Source of the DNA: an uncultured Bacteroidales bacterium
GTDB taxonomy: Bacteria > Bacteroidota > Bacteroidia > Bacteroidales > UBA4417
DNA: 43,734 nucleotides
Assembly: GCA_903879715.1 (NCBI GenBank)
Contig: CAIRMR010000009.1
Location: forward strand, 1 to 43,734
Reading direction: 5' to 3'
Under the pieces are notes generated by a model. The model had not been told where the DNA came from, did no database searches, and saw only the letters and a list, made by a program, of their open reading frames with translations. Shown here piece by piece: positions 37,227-43,734 of the stretch (within the stretch, counting starts at the first letter, position 1; each line of letters starts with the position of its first letter). Position numbers and translations under genes: made by a program.

Positions 37227-38108
37227 ATGACACTTACTGAAAGAATTGAAAGCCGTAAAATATTAATCCTGGATGGTGCCACAGGATCCGAACTAATTGC
37301 CCGTGGATTAATTGCTGGAGAATGCCCGGAACTTTGGAACATTTCTCATACTGAAATAATTAAGGATATTTCGGCATCTTATTTTGCTGCAGGTTCTGAT
37401 GCTGTACTGACTAACACATTTGGCGGATCGTTATTGAAACTGAGGGCCTATAATCTGGAAAGCCAGGCTTATGAGTTGAATTTTTGGGGTGCCAGAAATG
37501 CCATTTCTGTTAAACCTGAAGGAAAGTTTGTTATTGGCTCCATAGGTCCGAGCGGGTTGATGTTAGAGCCTTTTGGTGACATAACATACCAGGAAATGAC
37601 AGATTCTTTTGTTGTGCAGGTTAAAGCCATGACTGATGCAGGCGTTGATGGATTTATGCTCGAAACATTTACCGATCTGGAGGAAATAAAATGTGCAATA
37701 TGTGCTGTAAAAGAGAATTCAGATCTTCCGTTCTTTGCTTCCATGACATTCAGCAATACTCCTGATGGCCATAAAACGATGATGGGTGTGAGCGTAACGG
37801 ATTTTGTTGAAGCAATGCAAAGTGCAAATGCTCTGTTAGTCGGATCAAATTGTGGCAACGGAATTCTGAAAATGATTGATCTGGCCAAAGAGTTCAGGAG
37901 TGTGTCCGCCACTATTAATTTACTGCTCAAAGCAAACGCAGGTGAGCCTCATCTTCACGATGGCGTTCTTTGTTATTCGGAATCGCCTGAAATGTTTGCT
38001 TCAAATTTAACCGATCTCCTGGCAATTTCACCTTCAGCAGTCGGTGGTTGTTGCGGAACAAACCCGGAGCATATCAGGAGGATAAAACAGGTGATTGAAA
38101 CAGTTTAA
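37227..38108 (+). CDS. Homocysteine S-methyltransferase (MetH N-terminal-domain type)
   Basis: 293 residues, cytoplasmic. It matches the homocysteine-binding zinc domain of MetH/betaine-homocysteine methyltransferases: ILDGATGSELIARG at the start, NTFGGS, VIGSIGPSG, GSNCGNG with Cys209, and VGGCCGTNPEHI with Cys275-Cys276. These three Cys are the zinc ligands that activate homocysteine. As a free-standing domain beside a separate corrinoid protein (38212) and a separate activation domain (39939), it looks like part of a split methionine synthase lacking the folate-binding module. It would take the methyl group from methylcobamide and make methionine. First gene of the cassette, 42 bases after the broken GH106-like gene. 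I saw no cobalamin riboswitch in its short leader. Confidence 0.88.
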   Translation: MTLTERIESRKILILDGATGSELIARGLIAGECPELWNISHTEIIKDISASYFAAGSDAVLTNTFGGSLLKLRAYNLESQAYELNFWGARNAISVKPEGKFVIGSIGPSGLMLEPFGDITYQEMTDSFVVQVKAMTDAGVDGFMLETFTDLEEIKCAICAVKENSDLPFFASMTFSNTPDGHKTMMGVSVTDFVEAMQSANALLVGSNCGNGILKMIDLAKEFRSVSATINLLLKANAGEPHLHDGVLCYSESPEMFASNLTDLLAISPSAVGGCCGTNPEHIRRIKQVIETV

Positions 38109-38211
38109 TTTTGATGTTTTCAACCAGTTATTACTTTTATGATAAAAATGTATAATTTACCTGAAATCGAATTTTCAGAACTCATTACAATAAGATAAAT
38201 ACCAAAATACG

Positions 38212-38880
38212 ATGAACGAACTACTTGAAAAGTTATCACTTGCTGTTGAATCAGGGAAAATAAATAAGCTTTCGCCTTATCCCCCTGCAATGAGGGGGTT
38301 GGACGGAGCTGATGAACTGTGTCAGCAAGCACTTGAAGCAGGAATCAAACCTGAAGTCATTTTAAATGATGCCTTAATACCGGGTATGGGTCGTATAGGG
38401 AAGAAATTTTCCGATGGTAAAGCATTTGTGCCCGAAATGCTTATTGCTGCCAAAGCTATGTCAGCAGCTTTGAAACACATTAAGCCATTTTTTACTTCAG
38501 GCGAAGTGAAACGCAAAGGTGTTTTCGTAATAGGAACTGTTATGGGCGATTTGCACGACATTGGTAAAAATCTGGTAGCTATGATGATAGAGGGATCCGG
38601 ATGGGAAGTTATTGACCTTGGCGTGGATGTAAAACCTGAAAAATTCCTGGAAGCTATTAACCAACATCCTGACTGTGTAATCGGATTGTCTGCGCTCCTT
38701 ACAACTACCATGGTGAATATGGAAACTATCGTAAAACAAATCAGAGCTCAATATCCTGATCATAAAATATTGGTCGGGGGGGCACCTTTATCGCATGATT
38801 TCTGTAAAAAAATTGGCGCTACTTTCTATTCTTCAGATCCTCAGGGTGCAGTTGAATTCCTTGAAAGGTCAGTTGCATAA
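38212..38880 (+). CDS. Corrinoid-binding protein (MtaC/MetH-module type)
   Basis: 222 residues. An N-terminal helical cap (about 1-90) precedes a Rossmann-like B12-binding domain with GDLHDIGKN, whose His115 is the lower axial cobalt ligand in base-off corrinoid proteins. The following GLSALLTTTM and VGGAPLS segments are also typical. Such proteins carry the methyl group as methyl-Co(III) between a substrate-specific methyltransferase and an acceptor enzyme. It is flanked by a homocysteine methyltransferase and an MtaA/MtbA-type enzyme, which fit as acceptor-side partners; the UroD-fold protein at 32793 is the best candidate donor-side partner. Confidence 0.92.
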   Translation: MNELLEKLSLAVESGKINKLSPYPPAMRGLDGADELCQQALEAGIKPEVILNDALIPGMGRIGKKFSDGKAFVPEMLIAAKAMSAALKHIKPFFTSGEVKRKGVFVIGTVMGDLHDIGKNLVAMMIEGSGWEVIDLGVDVKPEKFLEAINQHPDCVIGLSALLTTTMVNMETIVKQIRAQYPDHKILVGGAPLSHDFCKKIGATFYSSDPQGAVEFLERSVA

Positions 38881-38931
38881 TATTAGCAAAATGAAGTAGT
38901 CAAGGTTCATTTGTACTTTAAATCATAAAAC

Positions 38932-39942
38932 ATGAATAATAACTCCGATTGGATAGTTGAATTGCTTGCCGCAAAGAAACGGTATGCAATTCCAATTATG
39001 ACTCATCCCGGCATCGATTTGATAGGAAAAAGTGTAAAAGAAGCTGTATCAAACGGAGAAATTCATTTTCAGGCAATTCAGGCACTGAATATAAAATATC
39101 CTGCGGATGCTGCTACCATAATTATGGATTTAACTGTTGAAGCTGAAGCATTTGGATCAATAATAAACCTTCCTGAACATGAAGTCCCCACTGTTTTAAA
39201 ACGGATAGTGTCCGATGCCGAAACGGTTGATGCTCTTAAAGTGCCTGGCCTGGACGCCGGGCGGATCCACGAGTATTTATTGGCGGCTCGTCTGGCTGCA
39301 CAAAATATCACTAATAAACCTGTATTTGCCGGATGTATAGGTCCCCTTTCGTTGGCTGGCCGTCTTTATGATATGACGGAACTTATGACGGCACTTTTTA
39401 TTGAGCCGGAAGTTATACAAACACTTCTTGAGAAATGTACTGAGTTTATAATAAATTATATACGTGCATTTAAAGAAACCGGGGTAAATGGAATTATAAT
39501 GGCTGAGCCGGCTGCCGGATTATTATCGGAGGATATGTGCGATGAGTTCTCGTCTAAATATATCAGGCAAATTGTCACTTTGTTGCAGGATGAAACTTTT
39601 ATGATAATTCTGCATAACTGTGGAAATAAAGGGCATTTGACCAGGTCAATGGTTTCAACCGGTGCTCAGGGCTTGCACTTTGGGAATGCTGTTAATATGG
39701 CTGATGCCCTTGCCGAAATTCCAACAGGTATTATCGCCATGGGAAATCTCGACCCGGTAAATGTTTTTAAAATGATGAATCCCAAGCAACTGTATCGTTC
39801 CACAACTGAACTTTTACAAAAAACCAGGGGGTACAATAATTTTGTCATCTCTTCGGGATGCGATACACCTCCCAATGTTCCGATAGCAAATATTGATGCT
39901 TTTTATCAGGCAATTACTGATTTTAATAAATCACTAAATTGA
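38932..39942 (+). CDS. MtaA/MtbA-type UroD-fold methylcobamide methyltransferase
   Basis: 336 residues, cytoplasmic. It carries the zinc-site motif of MtaA/MtbA enzymes: ILHNCGNKG (His228, Cys230) and SSGCDTPPNVP (Cys310), with spacing close to H237/C239/C316 in MtbA. Family members transfer a methyl group between methylcobamide and a zinc-activated thiol. Bacteria of this kind are not expected to use coenzyme M, so the partner thiol is open; alternatively it could demethylate a methyl donor in the reverse sense. It differs clearly from the UroD-fold protein at 32793, which lacks these ligands, so the locus holds two distinct types. Its TGA overlaps the TTG start of the next gene by four bases. 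Confidence 0.88.
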   Translation: MNNNSDWIVELLAAKKRYAIPIMTHPGIDLIGKSVKEAVSNGEIHFQAIQALNIKYPADAATIIMDLTVEAEAFGSIINLPEHEVPTVLKRIVSDAETVDALKVPGLDAGRIHEYLLAARLAAQNITNKPVFAGCIGPLSLAGRLYDMTELMTALFIEPEVIQTLLEKCTEFIINYIRAFKETGVNGIIMAEPAAGLLSEDMCDEFSSKYIRQIVTLLQDETFMIILHNCGNKGHLTRSMVSTGAQGLHFGNAVNMADALAEIPTGIIAMGNLDPVNVFKMMNPKQLYRSTTELLQKTRGYNNFVISSGCDTPPNVPIANIDAFYQAITDFNKSLN

Positions 39943-40637
39943 AAACAATAGCTGTAAAAGAGATTTCATTTGAAGAACTTACGCTAACCCGCGAAGATGT
40001 TATTCCTCTTTTGGGCGGCGAATCGGATTATGCATTTTTAATGCACGAATATCTGGATACCCTCTTTGAACTAGGCAAACAGATATTTCAGATTAAAGGT
40101 GGTTACCAGGTGTTCGATAAGCTGGCATTTAACCAGGAAAGGCAAGAAATTACCATAGGGGATATAACTTTCGATGTTAAAAAGGTGGTTTTCAATATGC
40201 TTAGGCGAAGCAGTAAGATTGCGGTATTTGTATGCACGGCTGGCGATCAAATCCATGAATTATCGAGGCAGTATATGGCAGAAGGCGATATGCTGAAAGG
40301 ATATGTGTATGACTTATTCGGTTCGCTTGTTGTGGAAAGTGCCATGGATTTGGTTCAGAATTCACTCAAGTCAGATTTGAATAGTGAAGGACTTACTTTA
40401 ACTAACAGGTATAGCCCCGGCTACTGCGGCTGGACCGTTGACCAGCAAAAAAATCTGTTTGCTCTTTTTCATCCGGAATTTGATTTTGTTAAACTATCAG
40501 ATAGTTGCCTGATGCAGCCGATAAAATCGGTAAGCGGATTTATTGGTATCGGGCACGATGTTAAATATAATGATTATACCTGCCATATTTGTGACTCAAG
40601 CAATTGTTTGTATAAAAATCTTAAAAAACAAGGCTGA
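39939..40637 (+). CDS. Stand-alone MetH activation-domain protein (corrinoid reactivation)
   Basis: 232 residues, start TTG at 39939 overlapping the previous stop by four bases, which implies translational coupling. It resembles the C-terminal AdoMet-binding activation domain of MetH, with RYSPGYCGWTVDQQ in the place of the RxxPGY signature and then SCLMQPIKSVSGF. MetH uses this domain to reductively remethylate oxidised cob(II)alamin with AdoMet. Here it would rescue the corrinoid protein at 38212 when the cobalt is oxidised by accident. The tail adds CHICDSSNC (C-x2-C-x4-C), possibly an iron-sulfur or zinc site; MetH lacks it. As a free-standing protein it replaces the covalently fused domain, supporting the split-methionine-synthase reading. 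Confidence 0.85.
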   Translation: MKTIAVKEISFEELTLTREDVIPLLGGESDYAFLMHEYLDTLFELGKQIFQIKGGYQVFDKLAFNQERQEITIGDITFDVKKVVFNMLRRSSKIAVFVCTAGDQIHELSRQYMAEGDMLKGYVYDLFGSLVVESAMDLVQNSLKSDLNSEGLTLTNRYSPGYCGWTVDQQKNLFALFHPEFDFVKLSDSCLMQPIKSVSGFIGIGHDVKYNDYTCHICDSSNCLYKNLKKQG

Positions 40638-40676
40638 AATGAAAACACTTAAAAAAAATCCTATATAATCTGTAAA

Positions 40677-41201
40677 ATGAGAAAATCTGAACTTACACCA
40701 AAAATTTACGTAGTAATAATGATGATCTTTACCGGAGCTATGATGCGACTTATTCCCCACTGGCCCAACTTTACCCCGATCGCTGCAATAGCATTATTTG
40801 GTGGTACTTTTATTAAACGTAAGGACCTGGCATTTCTTATACCGGTTGTGGCAATGTTATTAAGCGATCTGATTATTGGATTTCATTCAACCATGTTTCC
40901 TGTTTACCTGAGTTTCATTGCTATTGTGGCTATTGGATTAGCATTGCAACGAAGGCTTACTGTCGTGAATACGCTTTCCGCCTCCCTGGCAGCATCAGTT
41001 TTGTTTTACCTGGTTACAAATTTAGCAAGCTGGACTTCAGGGTTGATGCCTTATCCTATGAATGCTTCAGGCCTGATGCAATCTTACATTGCGGGTCTGC
41101 CATTCCTGTTTAATGGAATTCTTGGGGATTTGTTTTACACATCTGCCCTTTTCGGATCGGCATACCTGGTAACAAACCGTCAGACAGTTTATGTGAAATA
41201 A
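40677..41201 (+). CDS. DUF6580-type integral membrane protein, possible transporter
   Basis: 174 residues with about five hydrophobic segments (for example IYVVIMMIFTGAMM, LAFLIPVVAMLLSDLII, VYLSFIAIVAIGLAL) and little soluble sequence. It fits the DUF6580 family of putative transport proteins, which in size and layout resemble the substrate-binding (S) subunits of ECF vitamin transporters. Its place, 39 bases behind the corrinoid activation protein, suggests import of a cobamide, cobalt or other cofactor needed by the cassette, but this rests on context. No ECF ATPase or T subunit is in the window. Confidence 0.7.
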   Translation: MRKSELTPKIYVVIMMIFTGAMMRLIPHWPNFTPIAAIALFGGTFIKRKDLAFLIPVVAMLLSDLIIGFHSTMFPVYLSFIAIVAIGLALQRRLTVVNTLSASLAASVLFYLVTNLASWTSGLMPYPMNASGLMQSYIAGLPFLFNGILGDLFYTSALFGSAYLVTNRQTVYVK

Positions 41202-41619
41202 AGCCAGCTTTCGTTGTTGTGAAGTTTGAAAAAGTTTTCATTTAGGGATGAAGACTTTTAGAGCGGTACTGACAAATGAAACGGTAAATAAATGAATCAA
41301 ATTCATAAAAAAATGACCCGATAAAAACTTCTTGGTTTTAAGGATTAAATTAAACTTAAAATGATTTCTCACCAGTAAAAACTGAACGATGCTGTACCTC
41401 AATAATTGTAGATACGAACCATGAGTTAAAAAAAGGCCAGATCTGAAAAATCGATGAGGATAATCAGGTTGGACTCGTCGGAAGTAGCATTACTTTCAGT
41501 AGTATTTATGCATGTAAAGAGTTACTTGACAAATATTGACATCAGGTTAATCTTTCAAACAAATTAGGGGATAAATTTATTGTCAACGATTAATAAAATA
41601 ATTTAAATAAAACACCAAT
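41202..41619. other. 418-bp intergenic region without a recognisable gene
   Basis: AT-rich sequence with stop codons in every frame. Short open stretches, such as one around 41450-41540 reading DEDNQVGLVGSSITFSSIYACKELLDKY, could be remnants of a lost gene, but I cannot identify one. It precedes the intact isomerase gene and presumably holds its promoter; I could not pick out a convincing Bacteroidota -33/-7 pair. No cobalamin riboswitch or terminator was seen. Confidence 0.6.
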
Positions 41620-43032
41620 ATGACTAAAGTAGGATTATTTGGAATTGGCCTCGATACCTATTGGGCACAATTCGACGGATTGCTGGGCAATCTGAAAACG
41701 TACCAGGAACAAATCAAAAACCGTATTGCCGGATATGGCGTTGAGGTTGTGGATGCAGGAATGGTTGATAACCCGGTGAGAGCCCGAGAAGCTGCCGACT
41801 ACCTGAAATCGCAGGACGTTGAAATTGTCTTTTTGTATGTTTCAACATATGCATTGTCGTCAACCGTTTTACCGGTAGCGCAAAAGTTGAAAGTTCCGGT
41901 GGTAATTCTGAACCTTCAGCCGGTAGCTGAACTCGATTACGACGCTTTCAACAAACTTGGTGACCGCGGTAAAATGACCGGAGTATGGCTGGAGCATTGC
42001 CAGGCCTGCTCAGTACCTGAAATTGCCAGCGTATTTAACCGCTCCGGAATTCAATACGATTTTGTAACAGGATACCTGCAGGATGAAGAAGCCTGGCGTG
42101 AAATCGAAGCCTGGACTGAAGCCGCCCGCGTTGCCGCAGCCATGCGGAATAACCGTTTGGGTGTTTTGGGCCATTATTACTGTGGAATGCTTGATGTGTA
42201 CACCGACATGACTAAACAATCGGCCGTTTTTGGCACCCACATCGAACTGCTCGAGATGTGTGAGCTGAAGAAATACCGTGACGAAGCTACCGATGCCGAA
42301 GTTCAGTCTAAAATACAGGAATTTGCTACTGCTTTTGATGTGGCTCCGGAATGTGAAAGCTATGAAATCGAGCGAGCTGCGCGCACTTCAGTAGCCTTGG
42401 ACATGTTGATTAAAAAACGCAACCTGGGCTCAATGGCCTATTATTACGAAGGCGAATCGGGCAACGATTACGAAAATATAGCCACCTCGGTGATTGCCGG
42501 AAACACTTTGCTTACAGGCAAAAACATTCCGATTGCGGGCGAGTGTGAGGTGAAAAATGCCCAGGCAATGAAAATCATGGCCGAATTTGGTGCCGGCGGT
42601 TCATTCTCTGAATTTTACCTGATGGATTTCAAAGACGACGTGGTAATGCTTGGTCACGATGGACCAGCACATATGGCCATTGCCGAAGGGCGCGTGAAAC
42701 TTGTTCCACTATCTGTCTTTCATGGAAAACCTGGAAAAGGCTTGTCCATTCAGATGAGTGTAAAGCATGGCCCTGTTACTTTATTGTCGGTGGTTGAAGG
42801 CAATGATGGTATATTCCTCCTGGTAGCTGAAGGTGAATCGGTTGCCGGACCAGTGCTTGAAATAGGCAATACCAACAGTCGTTACCGTTTTTCAACCGGA
42901 GCTAAAAAGTTCATGAACGAATGGTCGAAAAAAGGACCTGCTCATCATTGTGCTATAGGAGTTGGACATATTGCACATAAGATTGAAAAACTCGGGCAGA
43001 TTTTAAGTATTGAAGTAGTGAAGATTTCTTAG
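41620..43032 (+). CDS. L-arabinose/L-fucose isomerase-family protein
   Basis: 470 residues, cytoplasmic. It belongs to the arabinose/fucose isomerase superfamily (aldose-ketose isomerases with a bound Mn2+). An N-terminal Rossmann-like domain (VGLFGIGLDTYWAQFDG, VEIVFLYVSTYALSS) is followed by NLQPVAELDY, IPIAGECEVKNAQAMK (candidate metal Glu), LGHDGPAHMAIAEG and HHCAIGVGH (candidate metal His). Bacteroidota carry many such paralogues beside rhamnose, fucose and arabinose degradation genes, and the exact sugar cannot be fixed. Here it would channel the monosaccharide freed by the extracellular enzymes, perhaps after O-demethylation. A truncated copy of its 5' end lies at 33969. It has its own long leader, suggesting separate transcription from the corrinoid cassette. 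Confidence 0.85.
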   Translation: MTKVGLFGIGLDTYWAQFDGLLGNLKTYQEQIKNRIAGYGVEVVDAGMVDNPVRAREAADYLKSQDVEIVFLYVSTYALSSTVLPVAQKLKVPVVILNLQPVAELDYDAFNKLGDRGKMTGVWLEHCQACSVPEIASVFNRSGIQYDFVTGYLQDEEAWREIEAWTEAARVAAAMRNNRLGVLGHYYCGMLDVYTDMTKQSAVFGTHIELLEMCELKKYRDEATDAEVQSKIQEFATAFDVAPECESYEIERAARTSVALDMLIKKRNLGSMAYYYEGESGNDYENIATSVIAGNTLLTGKNIPIAGECEVKNAQAMKIMAEFGAGGSFSEFYLMDFKDDVVMLGHDGPAHMAIAEGRVKLVPLSVFHGKPGKGLSIQMSVKHGPVTLLSVVEGNDGIFLLVAEGESVAGPVLEIGNTNSRYRFSTGAKKFMNEWSKKGPAHHCAIGVGHIAHKIEKLGQILSIEVVKIS

Positions 43033-43145
43033 TTGTTAATTTCATGTGTTATTATTTTGTCATGGAGTTCCATGTGACCCGTTAAAAATACCTGCGAAGC
43101 AAGCATTAATACCGCTGAAAATAAGCAATGAATTAATAAATAAGA

Positions 43146-43563
43146 ACACATGAAATCTCCGAGAAAGGCATAAAATCAAAATTCTCAGAAGAATTTCAGA
43201 AATCAATAGGTAAACAAACCAAAGTTGTAGCGGAATACTTTGGTATAACTTCGGAACGACAATTAATCTGGTCGCAATCCTGTTTTCGATGACCATACAA
43301 CGGTCTGCAATAGACCTTGAAGACATCAGTCGTTACCTTAATACAACACTTTAAAAATTCTTCAGTATCATACAGATTTAGATGAACTGGTTCGGAGATT
43401 AATACTTCGTAAGGAAAAATCAGACTGGAGAAGGAGAAGTAATCCTGATCGGCTGACTTCGCTGTGTATATATTTTCCCGGTGATATAATCATTTCATTG
43501 ACGAATGGAGTAAATACTGGGTATCTGGAAGTATTGAAATTAAGAAGAAAATACAAAAATTGA
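43146..43563 (+). pseudogene. Decayed coding sequence with several frameshifts and stops
   Basis: Coding-like stretches continue one another in shifting frames: about 43168-43290 (KFSEEFQKSIGKQTKVVAEY), about 43235-43353 (NLVAILFSMTIQRSAIDLED), and about 43366-43562 (HTDLDELVRRLILRKEKSDW and onward to YLEVLKLRRKYKN). Hydrophobic and charged residues alternate as in a helical domain, faintly like the N-terminal part of Bacteroidota AAA+ ATPases, but I would not assign it. No intact frame remains. Upstream, a perfect 12-bp inverted repeat (43039-43050 with 43145-43156) brackets a small segment containing a CATGGA/TCCATG hairpin. No other gene is seen between 43033 and 43676. Confidence 0.5.
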
Positions 43564-43676
43564 TGTTCCCTGGTGGCATTTCTATCAATCCCGTAAATAG
43601 GGTCTGCTGTTTAAATAAGAAGGACTTGTTTGCCAGGTAATTATGGTTATATTTGAACAATCAAATGCACGGGAAT

Positions 43677-43734
43677 ATGAACAAGACCCACAGAAAGGTT
43701 GCACCTACCCCGCAATATGTCAGTCCTAATCAGC
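43677..43734 (+). CDS. Start of an open frame, possibly a transposase (cut by window end)
   Basis: An ATG at 43677 opens MNKTHRKVAPTPQYVSPNQ and runs off the window. The YVSPNQ opening is like the N-termini of some IS5/IS1182-type transposases in Bacteroidota, and an insertion sequence next to decayed DNA would make sense. Only 19 codons are visible, so the call is weak. Confidence 0.35.
   Translation, partial: MNKTHRKVAPTPQYVSPNQ

Noticed and set aside
37469-37930. 153-codon open frame on the minus strand
   Set aside because: Antisense to the homocysteine methyltransferase gene, whose zinc motifs prove the + strand frame.
1-43734. SusC/SusD pair or sigma/anti-sigma or hybrid two-component regulator
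   Set aside because: None of the frames shows TonB-dependent receptor, SusD or regulator features, so the locus is incomplete within the window.

Overview
The window reads as a Bacteroidota chromosome, probably an anaerobic Bacteroidales/Marinilabiliales-type organism. Support: AT-rich intergenic DNA, many secreted glycosidases with type I or lipoprotein signals, a sulfatase, one protein with a type IX secretion (T9SS) C-terminal sorting domain, and the absence of clear Shine-Dalgarno sites. All convincing genes are on the + strand. No SusC/SusD pair, regulator, tRNA or rRNA is visible, so this looks like the enzyme-rich part of a polysaccharide utilisation locus whose uptake genes lie elsewhere.

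Region 1 (1-132): the 3' end of a group II intron (domains V and VI), inserted just upstream of the first gene. Region 2 (184-19254): an S1 sulfatase, a GH32-like protein, a GH106-like alpha-L-rhamnosidase homologue, a DUF4450 protein with an (alpha/alpha)6-like catalytic region, a GH127 beta-L-arabinofuranosidase-type enzyme, a 1728-residue LamG-LamG-GH106-like-T9SS protein, and the first of two unknown paralogues. A strong terminator follows at 19269. Region 3 (19354-33896): the second paralogue, a BD-FAE-type esterase, a cluster of REP-like palindromes, a GH43-like propeller, a GH78-like protein with an altered active-site motif, a 2032-residue GH2-GH78 fusion and, two bases downstream of it, a cytoplasmic UroD-fold methyltransferase. 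Region 4 (33969-43032): a truncated copy of a sugar isomerase gene, a GH106-like gene broken by one frameshift, a five-gene corrinoid/methyl-transfer cassette (homocysteine S-methyltransferase, corrinoid protein, MtaA/MtbA-type methyltransferase, MetH-activation-domain protein, DUF6580 membrane protein), and the intact L-arabinose/L-fucose isomerase-family gene. Region 5 (43033-43734): decayed coding sequence and the start of a possible transposase.

Working model: surface and periplasmic enzymes remove sulfate, acyl groups, L-rhamnose-like and L-arabinofuranose-like sugars from a complex glycan (a pectin such as rhamnogalacturonan, or a sulfated algal or plant polymer). The tight linkage of a glycosidase gene to UroD-type methyltransferases, a corrinoid protein and a homocysteine methyltransferase suggests anaerobic, cobamide-dependent removal of O-methyl groups from a methylated sugar or glycoside. 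The methyl group would end on homocysteine, and the isomerase would handle the freed deoxy- or pentose sugar. This is inferred from gene content and conserved metal-ligand motifs; the substrate cannot be read from the sequence.
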